The position numbers and the translations under genes are program-made. A stretch of DNA of 64,000 bases from contig NZ_CP009048.1 in assembly GCF_000746525.1 (NCBI RefSeq), positions 88,501-152,500 on the forward strand. The letters are read 5' to 3'. Under the pieces are notes generated by a model. That model had not been told where the DNA came from. It searched no databases and saw only the letters and a program-made list of their open reading frames with translations. The DNA is from Pseudomonas alkylphenolica (GTDB lineage: Bacteria; Pseudomonadota; Gammaproteobacteria; Pseudomonadales; Pseudomonadaceae). Positions 36,171 to 45,300 of this stretch are shown piece by piece (position 1 is the stretch's first letter; each line of letters starts with the position of its first letter).

Positions 36171-37513
36171 AGGTTGTACTGCTTACGCTTGCGATACAGG
36201 GTCGAGGCATCGATTCCCAGGGTCTTGGCTGCCTGGTCCAGGGTTTCACTGGTGGCCAGCACCGCCTCGATATGGGCGCGTTCCAGTTCGTCCAGGCTCA
36301 TTGCCGCGCCGATGCGCGGGGCATTGCTGATGGTCTGCTCGGCCATGCCCAGGTGGCCGATGTCGACCCGCTCCTGCGGGCAGATGATGCTGGCCCGCTC
36401 GACCACATTACGCAGTTCGCGAATGTTCCCTGGCCAGCGGTAGTTGAGCAGCGCCGCCTGCGCTTCGTCGCTGAAGCCGCGGGCGGGCCTTGAGTACTCT
36501 TTGACGAAGCGTGCCAGGAAACGGTCGGCAAGGTGCAGAACGTCTTCGCTGCGCTCCCGCAACGGCGGCAGGTGCAAGGTGATGACATTCAGACGATACA
36601 GCAGGTCTTCACGGAAGCGCCCATCACGCACCATGTCTTCAAGGTTGAGGTTGGTCGCAGCCAGGATACGTACATCGGCGCGGCGGGTGACCGGGTCACC
36701 GACCCGCTCGTATTCCTTGTCCTGGATAAAACGTAGCAGCTTGGGCTGCAGTGTCAGTGGGAAATCGCCGATTTCGTCGAGGAACAGGGTACCGCCATCG
36801 GCCTGATTGACCCGGCCCAGGGTGCTTTCACTGGCCCCGGTGAACGCCCCGCGGCTATGCCCGAACAGTTCGCTTTCCATCAGCTCGGTGGTGAGTGAAG
36901 GGCAGTTGATGGTGACGCAGGCTTTACGGGCGCGTTTGCTCCAGCCGTGAATCGCTCTGGCCAGCTCGCCCTTGCCGGTACCGGACTCACCAAGAATTAG
37001 GATATTGGCATCGGTGGTGGCGACCTGGCGTGCAGTCTCCAGCACCACCATCATCGCCGGGCTGTGCGAGTCCAGGCCGTCCTTGGGTTTGTTGACTTCA
37101 CCTTCCAGTGCTTCCAGGCGTGCCGACAGCTGGCGCACTTCCAGCTGTTTGGCCGCAGCCAGGCGAAGCTGATCAGGGCTGCAGGGTTTTACCAGGTAGT
37201 CGGCCGCACCCGCCTGGATGGCGTCGACTGCGGTATCGACCGCCGAGTGGGCGGTGATGATGACGATCCGCATCCAGGGTGCCTGAATACGCATCTGCGC
37301 GAGTACATCGAGGCCATTGTCTTCACCCAGGCGCAGGTCGAGAAAGCACAGGTCGAAGACCTGACGCTGCAGCAAGGTATCGGCCTGGGCCGCACTGTTG
37401 GCCGTGGCCACGGTATAGCCTTGATCTTCCAGGCAGTAACGAAAGGTACGCAGGATGGCGGATTCGTCGTCGACCAACAGGATACGGCCTTGATGTTCCT
37501 GGGTTGACTCCAT
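36167..37513 (-). CDS. algB: NtrC-family response regulator AlgB
   Basis: Response regulator of 448 residues. Receiver domain with phosphoacceptor D59 ([11 protein letters not shown]); AAA+ domain with Walker [10 protein letters not shown], the sigma-54 contact loop GAFTGA, and Walker [10 protein letters not shown]; Fis-type helix-turn-helix at the C-terminus ([20 protein letters not shown]). First gene of algB-kinB. The sigma-54 loop is kept, which is relevant to the sigma-54-type promoter found about 210 bases away on the other strand. Confidence 0.95.
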   Translation of the reverse strand: MESTQEHQGRILLVDDESAILRTFRYCLEDQGYTVATANSAAQADTLLQRQVFDLCFLDLRLGEDNGLDVLAQMRIQAPWMRIVIITAHSAVDTAVDAIQAGAADYLVKPCSPDQLRLAAAKQLEVRQLSARLEALEGEVNKPKDGLDSHSPAMMVVLETARQVATTDANILILGESGTGKGELARAIHGWSKRARKACVTINCPSLTTELMESELFGHSRGAFTGASESTLGRVNQADGGTLFLDEIGDFPLTLQPKLLRFIQDKEYERVGDPVTRRADVRILAATNLNLEDMVRDGRFREDLLYRLNVITLHLPPLRERSEDVLHLADRFLARFVKEYSRPARGFSDEAQAALLNYRWPGNIRELRNVVERASIICPQERVDIGHLGMAEQTISNAPRIGAAMSLDELERAHIEAVLATSETLDQAAKTLGIDASTLYRKRKQYNL

Positions 37514-37722
37514 TTCCTGCGCTCCTTTTAAGAATGTTCTCTATTAGTGCCGGAGAAATCGGGCAAGTTGCATGTTTTTTCCGATTTGTTCCGTTCACTG
37601 CAGGGTAGCTCATCATGCAAATCGCACGACCCCATGCTGGGTATCGTGCAGGATGCGCTCCGATGAAATCTGAGATTCTCTCTATCTAATTGATTTTATT
37701 AAATATTTTTTAAATGCGTGGC

Positions 37723-37738
37723 TGGCATGCACGCTGCA
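37723..37738 (+). promoter_or_regulatory. Sigma-54 (-24/-12) type promoter
   Basis: TGGCATGCACGCTGCA has the GG and GC dinucleotides exactly ten bases apart and agrees with TGGCACG-N4-TTGCA at nearly all defined positions. It points to the 37783 gene with about 45 bases of leader. Upstream is an AT-rich stretch, and algB lies divergently. Confidence 0.72.
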
Positions 37739-37782
37739 ATGACTACTGCAGACAACAATCAATGCAGCAGGAGGAGCTCGGC

Positions 37783-38261
<479 letters not shown>

Positions 38262-39024
38262 GTCAAACCAGGTACTGAATGCGACTGGGCATTCACGTAC
38301 ATATATAGAAGCTGAACCTTTTTCCGTTCCAGGCTTCTATGTTGTGCCCGCCTGAGGAAGGCCGGCACACGACCAAGGGGCCGGGCTGCTCTGATTGTTT
38401 CAGGATCGGAGGGGCCTAGGGGTACAAGGAGTGCCTCCGATGAGGGCCGGGTCGGGTGAAGCGGTGGCGGAAGTTCCAGGTCGGGTGGGTCCTCTCGGAG
38501 GGAAACGCTTGATCTGACTTCCGCCTCGCTTTGGCAATCGTTCGCTTCCTACCGTTCTTTTCCGACTTTCCTAGCAGACGCGTCGACGCATATTTTTGCG
38601 CGACCGTACATCGATATTTTTTCAGCCTGCCCAGGTGTTCGAACCGAGGCGATTTCACGCATTCGGATTGTCGAACAATGGCTTTATGCATTCAGCTGGA
38701 TACGTCCAAATCTGCCGGAATGTGGCGCTTTGGCCATCGTCGGAATTCCGAACGGTCGTCGGGCAACCCATTGTGACGTACGTTTTGGCCGATAAACCTC
38801 ATGCCGATTCGGCATAGGGTAGTCGTTTACGGCATTAGACGGAGCCCCCCCACGTCGGAATAGTTGCGCCTTTTTTCGCTGGCCTGAGCGTTCCTACGCT
38901 CGCTTGCGGTGACCTTTTACGGTGTCACCGGCGGATAGCCAAAAACGATACGGATCGCTGACAACAGCTCTGGATTGCGGTTATCAGCCTGGTGATCGGT
39001 TCCACTTGAAGAAAAGGTAACGAC
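38262..39024. other. 763-base gap with multiple hairpins, no credible gene
   Basis: Open frames here lack ribosome sites and any recognisable protein. Clear structures are: ATAGAAGC/GCTTCTAT (38305-38312, 38333-38340); GCCCG/CGGGC (38346-38350, 38382-38386); ATCGGAGG/CCTCCGAT (38405-38412, 38434-38441); GGCGGAAGT plus CAGGTC paired with GATCTGACTTCCGCC (38466-38482, 38511-38525) enclosing CCTC/GAGG. Further right, ATGCCGATTCGGCAT is a perfect 15-base operator-like palindrome (38801-38815), and CGGTGAC/GTCACCG (38907-38913, 38924-38930) is a hairpin in the gltP leader. Confidence 0.7.
38305..38525. ncRNA. Candidate structured RNA downstream of the DUF1328 gene
   Basis: Four successive stems in about 220 bases, one of them 15 bp long with a two-base bulge, exceed what flanking intergenic sequence shows. 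Several GGA triplets fall in loops. No promoter or T-run terminator is obvious, so this may be the 3' UTR of the small membrane operon rather than an independent RNA. I do not recognise it as a known family. Confidence 0.4.
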
Positions 39025-40356
39025 ATGAAGAAGGCAAAGCTAAGCCTCGCCTGGCAGATCCTCATCGGTCTGGTACTGGGGATTGCAATCGGCGCTTTAC
39101 TGAACCATTTCAGTGCAGAAAAGGCATGGTGGATCAGCAACGTCCTGCAACCTGCCGGTGATATCTTCATTCGCCTGATCAAGATGATCGTCATCCCGAT
39201 CGTGATTTCGTCGCTGATCGTGGGTATCGCCGGGGTTGGCGATGCGAAAAAACTCGGCAGTATTGGCCTCAAGACCATCATTTACTTCGAGGTGGTCACC
39301 ACCATCGCGATCGTGGTCGGTCTGGTCCTGGCCAACCTGTTCCATCCAGGTGCCGGTATCGACATGAGTACCCTGGGTACCGTCGATATTTCCAAGTATC
39401 AGGCCACTGCGGCCGAGGTTCAGCATGAACACGCGTTCATCGAGACCATCCTCAACCTGATTCCGTCGAACATCTTCGCAGCGCTGATGCGTGGCGAGAT
39501 GCTGCCGATCATCTTCTTCTCGGTGCTGTTCGGCCTGGGCCTGTCGAGCCTGCAGGCAGAGATTCGCGATCCGCTGGTGAAAACCTTCCAGGGCGTTTCC
39601 GAAGCCATGTTCAAGGTCACTCACATGATCATGAACTACGCGCCAATCGGTGTGTTCGCGCTGATCGCCGTGACCGTTGCCAACTTCGGCTTCGCTTCGC
39701 TGCTGCCGCTGGCCAAGCTGGTCCTGCTGGTTTACTTCGCCATCGCCTTCTTCGGCTTCATGGTGCTGGGCCTGATCGCACGCCTGTTTGGCTTCTCGAT
39801 CCTGAAGCTGATGCGTATCTTCAAGGACGAGCTGGTCCTGGCTTACTCCACTGCCAGCTCCGAAACCGTGCTGCCGCGCGTGATCGAGAAAATGGAAGCC
39901 TACGGCGCGCCGAAAGCCATCTGCAGCTTCGTGGTACCGACCGGTTATTCGTTCAACCTTGACGGTTCGACCCTGTACCAGAGCATTGCGGCGATCTTCA
40001 TTGCCCAGCTGTACGGTATCGACCTGTCGATCAGCCAGCAGCTGCTGTTGGTACTGACCCTGATGGTGACCTCCAAGGGTATTGCCGGTGTTCCGGGCGT
40101 GTCCTTCGTGGTGCTGCTGGCCACCCTGGGCAGCGTTGGTATCCCGCTGGAAGGTCTGGCCTTCATCGCCGGTGTCGACCGCATCATGGACATGGCCCGT
40201 ACCGCCCTGAACGTTATCGGCAACGCCCTGGCAGTGCTGGTAATCGCTCGCTGGGAAGGCATGTACGACGATGCCAAAGGCCAGCGCTACTGGAACTCGC
40301 TGCCACACTGGCGCAGCAAAGAAGCTGCACCTGCTGGCAAGACTGCCAACCACTAA
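39025..40356 (+). CDS. gltP: Dicarboxylate/amino acid:cation symporter GltP
   Basis: Proton-coupled glutamate/aspartate symporter of the DAACS family, 443 residues with eight helices and two re-entrant loops. The substrate-site landmarks are the Ser-rich hairpin AYSTASSETVLPRV and NLDGSTLYQ in TM7. Start ATG at 39025 with GAAAAGG upstream. Monocistronic, ended by an intrinsic terminator. Confidence 0.94.
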   Translation: MKKAKLSLAWQILIGLVLGIAIGALLNHFSAEKAWWISNVLQPAGDIFIRLIKMIVIPIVISSLIVGIAGVGDAKKLGSIGLKTIIYFEVVTTIAIVVGLVLANLFHPGAGIDMSTLGTVDISKYQATAAEVQHEHAFIETILNLIPSNIFAALMRGEMLPIIFFSVLFGLGLSSLQAEIRDPLVKTFQGVSEAMFKVTHMIMNYAPIGVFALIAVTVANFGFASLLPLAKLVLLVYFAIAFFGFMVLGLIARLFGFSILKLMRIFKDELVLAYSTASSETVLPRVIEKMEAYGAPKAICSFVVPTGYSFNLDGSTLYQSIAAIFIAQLYGIDLSISQQLLLVLTLMVTSKGIAGVPGVSFVVLLATLGSVGIPLEGLAFIAGVDRIMDMARTALNVIGNALAVLVIARWEGMYDDAKGQRYWNSLPHWRSKEAAPAGKTANH

Positions 40357-40378
40357 GGTGCAGTCTGGTTAAATGAAG

Positions 40379-40406
40379 AGCCCCGACCTGGTCGGGGCTT
40401 TTTTTT
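40379..40406 (+). terminator. gltP terminator
   Basis: AGCCCCGAC/GTCGGGGCT (40379-40387 with 40391-40399) followed by an eight-base T-run. Strong intrinsic terminator. Confidence 0.95.
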
Positions 40407-40409
40407 GTA

Positions 40410-40473
40410 TCGCGGGGCAAGCCCGCTCCCACCGGGAGGGTACTGCAGCGGTGGGAGCGGGCTTGCCCCGCGA
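40410..40473. repeat. REP palindrome pair
   Basis: Perfect 24-bp arms 40410-40433 and 40450-40473 (core GCGGGGCAAGCCCGCTCCCAC), 16-base loop, immediately after the gltP terminator. Confidence 0.93.
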
Positions 40474-40542
40474 TTTTCAGTGTCGGTGCATTGCTCGGCC
40501 GCTACCGCTATCATTCGTCGCAACTTTGTGGGGGAACAACGG

Positions 40543-41772
40543 ATGCTCAACGGCCTTTGGCTTGGTTTTTTCCTGGTCGCGGCCATCTCCGCGCTGGCGC
40601 AATGGCTGGTAGGCGGCAATGCCGGTATTTTTGCCGCGATGGTCGAGAGCATCTTCGCCATGGCCAAGTTGTCGGTCGAGGTGATGGTCTTGCTGTTCGG
40701 CACCCTGACCCTGTGGCTGGGCTTTCTGAAGATTGCTGAAAAGGCCGGTGTCGTCGACTGGCTGGCCAAAGTACTCGGCCCGCTGTTTGCCCGCCTGATG
40801 CCGGAAGTACCGCCCGGCCACCCGGCCCTGGGCCTGATCACCCTGAACTTCGCCGCCAATGGCCTGGGCCTGGATAACGCCGCCACACCCATTGGCCTCA
40901 AGGCCATGCGCTCGCTGCAGGAACTCAACCCCAGTTCGACCACTGCCAGCAACGCGCAGATCCTGTTCCTGGTACTTAACGCTTCGTCGCTGACCCTGCT
41001 GCCGGTGACCATCTTCATGTACCGCGCTCAGCAAGGCGCACCGGACCCGACCCTGGTATTCCTGCCGATCCTGCTGGCTACCAGTGCCTCGACCCTGGTC
41101 GGCCTGCTGTCGGTGGCGGTGATGCAACGCTTGCGTCTGTGGGATCCGGTGGTCCTGGCTTATCTGGTGCCGGGCGCCCTGCTGTTGGGCGGCTTCATGG
41201 CGTTTCTGGGCACCCTGTCGGCCACCGCTTTGGCCGGCTTGTCGTCGATCCTGGGCAACCTGACCCTGTTCGGCCTGATCATCCTGTTCCTGGTGATTGG
41301 GGCGTTCAAGCGGGTGAAGGTCTATGAAACCTTCGTAGAGGGCGCCAAGGAGGGTTTTGACGTCGCCAAGAGCCTGCTGCCCTATCTGGTCGCCATGCTC
41401 TGCGCCGTCGGCGTGCTGCGCGCCTCAGGCGCTCTGGAGCTGAGTCTGGACGGCATCCGCCATGTGGTGGAATGGCTGGGGATGGATACGCGCTTCGTCG
41501 AGGGATTGCCTACCGCACTGGTCAAGCCGTTCTCGGGCAGCGCGGCACGGGCGATGCTAATCGAAACCATGCAGACCCATGGCGTCGACAGCTTCCCGGC
41601 GCTGGTAGCAGCGACCATCCAGGGCAGCACTGAAACCACCTTCTATGTGCTGGCGGTGTACTTCGGCGCCGTCGGTATCCAGCGCGCCCGCCATGCGGTG
41701 GGCTGCGCACTGCTCGCCGAGCTGGCCGGGGTGGTCGCGGCCATTTGCGTCTGCTACTGGTTCTTTGCCTGA
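40543..41772 (+). CDS. SpmA/SpmB fusion, nucleoside-recognition domain membrane protein
   Basis: A 409-residue polytopic protein in which two nucleoside-recognition (Gate) domains are joined: an SpmA-like half (about 45-200, LNFAANGLGLDNAATPIGLKA) and an SpmB-like half (about 235-405, STETTFYVLAVYFGAVG). In Bacillus these are separate spore maturation proteins; in Pseudomonas the fused form is common and its role is unknown, perhaps transport. ATG at 40543 (MLNGLWLGFFL) chosen because upstream frame runs through the REP. Ends 19 bases inside the convergent lipoprotein gene. Confidence 0.87.
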   Translation: MLNGLWLGFFLVAAISALAQWLVGGNAGIFAAMVESIFAMAKLSVEVMVLLFGTLTLWLGFLKIAEKAGVVDWLAKVLGPLFARLMPEVPPGHPALGLITLNFAANGLGLDNAATPIGLKAMRSLQELNPSSTTASNAQILFLVLNASSLTLLPVTIFMYRAQQGAPDPTLVFLPILLATSASTLVGLLSVAVMQRLRLWDPVVLAYLVPGALLLGGFMAFLGTLSATALAGLSSILGNLTLFGLIILFLVIGAFKRVKVYETFVEGAKEGFDVAKSLLPYLVAMLCAVGVLRASGALELSLDGIRHVVEWLGMDTRFVEGLPTALVKPFSGSAARAMLIETMQTHGVDSFPALVAATIQGSTETTFYVLAVYFGAVGIQRARHAVGCALLAELAGVVAAICVCYWFFA

Positions 41773-42383
41773 GCCTGGTTGGCCTGGGCCAGCGTCCAGG
41801 CCACCAGTTGAGCCATCAGTTGGTCACTGGCGCTGCCGAAACCGTTGACCACTGCCGGCACTTGCTTGTTGCTCAACGGCTGACGCACTTCAAAGCGGCG
41901 GCTGGCGAGGATGCGCTGGCTGCGCCCTTGCACCAGGCGGGCGTCATAGCGGATCACCACGGCCAGGCCGTCGGCGCTGTACTCGCTCTGGAACGCCTGT
42001 AGCTCGCCAGCCAGTTCATAGTCAGCCTGCAGGTTGCTGTCATCGGCACTGAGCCGGGGTACGCGGCCATCGCGCTGGAAGGCATCGAGCATGCGGTTAC
42101 GCAGCAGCAAGGGGGCCGGATCGCTCCAGCGCGCGCCTTTGTAGTTACTGATCAGGTTGCCTTGAGGGACCACGGCAATTTTCGGGTTGTTCAGGGCATC
42201 ACTGGCCAACGGCTTGTTCAGTCGCAGCGACCAGCTGGCTGCAGCGCTCGCAGATGCCGCCTGGCTGGTTTGCGCTGAAGGCAGGCGATAGACATCAGCA
42301 GGTTCGGCCTGCGGCAGGATTGAGCAGGCACTGCCCAGGCTCAACGCCACAGCCAGGGCCAGGTAGCGGCAGGTACGACTCAT
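41754..42383 (-). CDS. ABC-type transport auxiliary lipoprotein (PqiC family)
   Basis: A 209-residue outer-membrane lipoprotein with lipobox LGSAC (C20). The ABC_trans_aux/PqiC domain shows VYRLPSAQTS near the start, IAVVPQGNLISNYKGARWSD and FEVRQPLSNKQVPAVVNGF. Such proteins bridge MCE (MlaD/PqiB) periplasmic tunnels to the outer membrane. Last gene of the mlaE-mlaF-mlaD-pqiC type operon, overlapping mlaD by four bases; its 3' end overlaps the convergent SpmAB gene by 19 bases. Confidence 0.9.
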   Translation of the reverse strand: MSRTCRYLALAVALSLGSACSILPQAEPADVYRLPSAQTSQAASASAAASWSLRLNKPLASDALNNPKIAVVPQGNLISNYKGARWSDPAPLLLRNRMLDAFQRDGRVPRLSADDSNLQADYELAGELQAFQSEYSADGLAVVIRYDARLVQGRSQRILASRRFEVRQPLSNKQVPAVVNGFGSASDQLMAQLVAWTLAQANQAQAKNQ

Positions 42384-43318
42384 GGCGTGAACTCCTTGTT
42401 GCTATCTCGGCCGAGCAGGTAGCCGCTGGGGTTGGCTTCCAGGCGCTGGGAAATCGCCTTCAGCGAGTTGAGGGTCTCGCGCAGCTCGCGGATGGCCGGG
42501 GCCAGCTGGTTCAGGCCCTGGGCACCACCATCGAGGGCTTCGCGGTTGTCGTTGAGCAGGCTGTTGATGGTGGCTGTGCTCTGCGCCAGCGACTGCATGG
42601 CCTGTTCGGCGCTGCCGAAGGCTTGCTTGCCCTGGTTGTTGAGCAGGCCATTGGCATTGCGCATCAGTTCGCTGGTCTGCTCGAGCATGGAGCTGGCCTG
42701 GTTACCGACCTGGGCCAGTTGCTGGATCGCAGTGCGGATATCCCCGCGTTGCTCGCTGAACGCTGCCGAGGTCTGCTCCAGGTGATTGAGGGTGTTGCTC
42801 AGGCTCTTGGCGTTGTCTTCGGAGAACAGCTGGTTGGCGTTATGCACCAGCATGTTGATGTTGGTCAGCAGGTCGCTGCCGTCATCGAGCAGCCGGGCAA
42901 TCGGCGAAGGCGAGGCAACGATCATTGGCAGTTTGCCGTCCTTGCCCTTGAGCTCCGGGCTTTGCGGCGTACCGCCACTGAGCTGGATGAAGGAGGTGCC
43001 GGTGATACCGGTCAGGGTCAGTTTCGCACGGGTGTCTTCCTTGACCGGGGTATCGGCGCTCAGGCGCACTTGGGCCAGGACCCGGCGCGGGTCCTTGGGG
43101 TCCAGGCGCAGGCTGGTGACGTCTCCCACCTTGATGCCGTTGTATTGCACCGAGCTGCCCCGGGACAAGCCGGAGACTGCTTCGTTGAATACCACCTGGT
43201 AATCCTTGAAGGTGCTGTCGACACTGGACTTGGTCAGCCACAGGCCGAACAGCATGGCACCGGTGACCACAATGACCGTGACCAGGCCGATCAGCACATG
43301 ATGTGCGCGGGTTTCCAT
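42380..43318 (-). CDS. MlaD-like MCE-domain lipid transport protein
   Basis: A 312-residue periplasmic MCE protein anchored by one N-terminal helix (about 8-28). MCE domain about 40-120 with RGSSVQYNGIKVGDVTSLRLD; a long helical C-terminal part (150-300) suggests a tube-forming extension. ATG at 43318 (METRAHHVLIG) chosen: the longer frame overlaps the ATPase gene. Sits between the ATPase and the PqiC-like lipoprotein, so it likely receives phospholipid or another lipid from the ABC transporter. Confidence 0.9.
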   Translation of the reverse strand: METRAHHVLIGLVTVIVVTGAMLFGLWLTKSSVDSTFKDYQVVFNEAVSGLSRGSSVQYNGIKVGDVTSLRLDPKDPRRVLAQVRLSADTPVKEDTRAKLTLTGITGTSFIQLSGGTPQSPELKGKDGKLPMIVASPSPIARLLDDGSDLLTNINMLVHNANQLFSEDNAKSLSNTLNHLEQTSAAFSEQRGDIRTAIQQLAQVGNQASSMLEQTSELMRNANGLLNNQGKQAFGSAEQAMQSLAQSTATINSLLNDNREALDGGAQGLNQLAPAIRELRETLNSLKAISQRLEANPSGYLLGRDSNKEFTP

Positions 43319-43319
43319 C

Positions 43320-44123
43320 TCAGAGCTCCTTTGCCGCTGTGGCGGCCTGATACGCCGCACGGCCACGCGGGCCATGAAAGTATTCGTGAATCCAGGCATC
43401 GTCGGTGTCTTCGACCTGGGCAATCGGGCCTGCCACCAGGACTTTTTTCTGCGACAGCACCGCCACCCGGTCGGTGATGGTGTAAAGGGTGTCGAGGTCG
43501 TGGGTGATCAGGAACACGCTCAGGCCCAAGGCATCGCGCAGGGTCAGAATCAACTGGTCGAAGGCGGCCGCACCGATCGGGTCGAGGCCCGCGGTGGGTT
43601 CATCGAGAAACAGAATGTCCGGGTCCAGGGCCAGGGCGCGGGCCAGCGCGGCGCGTTTGATCATGCCGCCGGACAGTGATGAGGGGTATTTGTCGGCGGC
43701 GGAAATCGGCAAGCCGGCCAGGGCCAGCTTGACCCCGGCCAGGTGCTCGGCGTCGGCGCGGGACAGGCCGGCATGTTCGATCAGCGGCAAGGCGACGTTC
43801 TCGGTTACCGTCAGCGAAGAGAACAGCGCGCCCTTCTGGAACAGCACGCCAAAGCGTCGTTCGACCTTCGAGCGCTGCTCGTCGTTTACACCGCTGAGGT
43901 TCTGGCCGAATACCTTGACCTGACCTTCGTTCGGCCGCCGCAGGCCGACGATGCTACGCAGCAGTACCGACTTGCCACTGCCCGAACCACCGACCACGGC
44001 GAGAATTTCGCCGCGGTACAGGTCCAGGTCCAGTTGTTCGTGCACGCTCTGGGTACCGAAGCGGTTGCAGATGCCACGCGCTTCGATCACCGCCTCGCGG
44101 CGCTCGGGGGTTGTCTGGCTCAC
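43320..44123 (-). CDS. MlaF-like lipid ABC transporter ATPase
   Basis: A 267-residue ATPase. Walker A VGGSGSGKSV, signature LSGGMIKRAALARAL, Walker B ILFLDEPTAGLDPIG and switch His FLITHDLDTLY are intact. SGGM with K-R following is typical of the MlaF/Ttg2A branch. Start overlaps the permease stop by four bases. A main mla operon is expected elsewhere in Pseudomonas, so this would be a second set. Confidence 0.92.
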   Translation of the reverse strand: MSQTTPERREAVIEARGICNRFGTQSVHEQLDLDLYRGEILAVVGGSGSGKSVLLRSIVGLRRPNEGQVKVFGQNLSGVNDEQRSKVERRFGVLFQKGALFSSLTVTENVALPLIEHAGLSRADAEHLAGVKLALAGLPISAADKYPSSLSGGMIKRAALARALALDPDILFLDEPTAGLDPIGAAAFDQLILTLRDALGLSVFLITHDLDTLYTITDRVAVLSQKKVLVAGPIAQVEDTDDAWIHEYFHGPRGRAAYQAATAAKEL

Positions 44124-45262
44124 CAGCCCATCTCCATGAAGAACAACGCAGCCACCGCATCGAGGACGATCACCACGAAAATCGACTGCACCACGCTAGA
44201 GGTGGTGTGGGCCCCCACCGACTCGGCGCTGCCGCTGACTTTGAAGCCTTCCAGGCAGCCAATGGCGGCGATCAGGAAGGCAAAGAACGGCGCCTTGGCC
44301 AGGCCAACGAGGAAATGCTGCACACCGATGTCGCTTTGCAACAAGGACAGGAACATGGCGGGCGAGATATCCAGCGACAACGCGCAGACCACGCCGCCAC
44401 CGATGATGCCGCAGATCATCGCGAGGAAGGTCAGCAGCGGCAGTGCAATCAGCAGTGCCAGCACCCGAGGCACCACCAGCAGCTCTACCGGATCCAGACC
44501 GAGGGTACGAATGGCGTCGATCTCTTCATTGGCTTTCATCGAGCCGATCTGTGCGGTGAAGGCACTGGCGGTACGACCGGCCATGAGGATGGCGGTCAGC
44601 AGCACACCGAATTCGCGCAGGAAAGAGAACGCAACCAGGTCGACGGTGAAAATACTGGCGCCGAACCCGGCGAGTACCGTGGCACCGAGAAAGGCTACTA
44701 CCGCACCGACCAGAAAGGTCAGCAGGGCAACGATGGGCGCGGCATCCAGACCGGTCTGTTCGATGTGCGCGACGACCGCAGTGACCCGCCAGCGCCGTGG
44801 CTGGAACAGGCGCAGCACCAGGGTTTGCAGGATCAGGCCGACAAAACCGAGGATCTGCAGGGTGTCTTGCCAAAGGGTGTCGACCGCGCAGCCAATACGG
44901 CTGAGCAGCTGGATCAGTACCGACTTCTCAGGCTGCTTTTCCGGGATGCAGAAGTCCTGCACCGAGCAGTAGACCGCCTGCAGCAGTGCCCGGCTGGCTT
45001 CGGGCAGTTGGGCGGTCTCGGTCAGGCGCGATAAGCGCTCGGCACCGAGCAGTTCAGCCAGCAGTGAAGCGCCAGCGGTATCCAGTTGGCCCAGCTGTTC
45101 GAGATCGATCTCGGTGCGCTGGTCGTACTGGCCGGCCAGGCGCTCGCTGCTGCGCTTGAGGCTGGCGTAGTTGGCCAGAGTCCAGTCACCGACAATCCGC
45201 AGGCACGCCGGGTTGCTTGTGGTGTCCAGGGTTGCGCTGGCTTGTGTAGTCATAGGCTCCAT
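44120..45262 (-). CDS. MlaE-like permease with N-terminal STAS domain
   Basis: A 380-residue membrane protein. Residues about 18-110 form a STAS-type domain (LRIVGDWTLANYASLKR, QLDTAGASLLAELL), which in the usual Mla system is the separate MlaB protein; residues about 125-380 are the MlaE permease (FGASIFTVDLVAFSFLREFG, MKANEEIDAIRTLGLDP). The fusion combines MlaB and MlaE. ATG at 45262 or 45253; the second has GGAG too close for a normal site. First gene of the operon. Confidence 0.91.
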   Translation of the reverse strand: MEPMTTQASATLDTTSNPACLRIVGDWTLANYASLKRSSERLAGQYDQRTEIDLEQLGQLDTAGASLLAELLGAERLSRLTETAQLPEASRALLQAVYCSVQDFCIPEKQPEKSVLIQLLSRIGCAVDTLWQDTLQILGFVGLILQTLVLRLFQPRRWRVTAVVAHIEQTGLDAAPIVALLTFLVGAVVAFLGATVLAGFGASIFTVDLVAFSFLREFGVLLTAILMAGRTASAFTAQIGSMKANEEIDAIRTLGLDPVELLVVPRVLALLIALPLLTFLAMICGIIGGGVVCALSLDISPAMFLSLLQSDIGVQHFLVGLAKAPFFAFLIAAIGCLEGFKVSGSAESVGAHTTSSVVQSIFVVIVLDAVAALFFMEMGW

Positions 45263-45300
45263 GCAGTCGACCGACAGTTTTGCAGCCTCAGAGCATAGCG

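Noticed and set aside
38416..38817. Short open frames in the structured gap
   Set aside because: No ribosome site, no recognisable protein, and they overlap each other on both strands.
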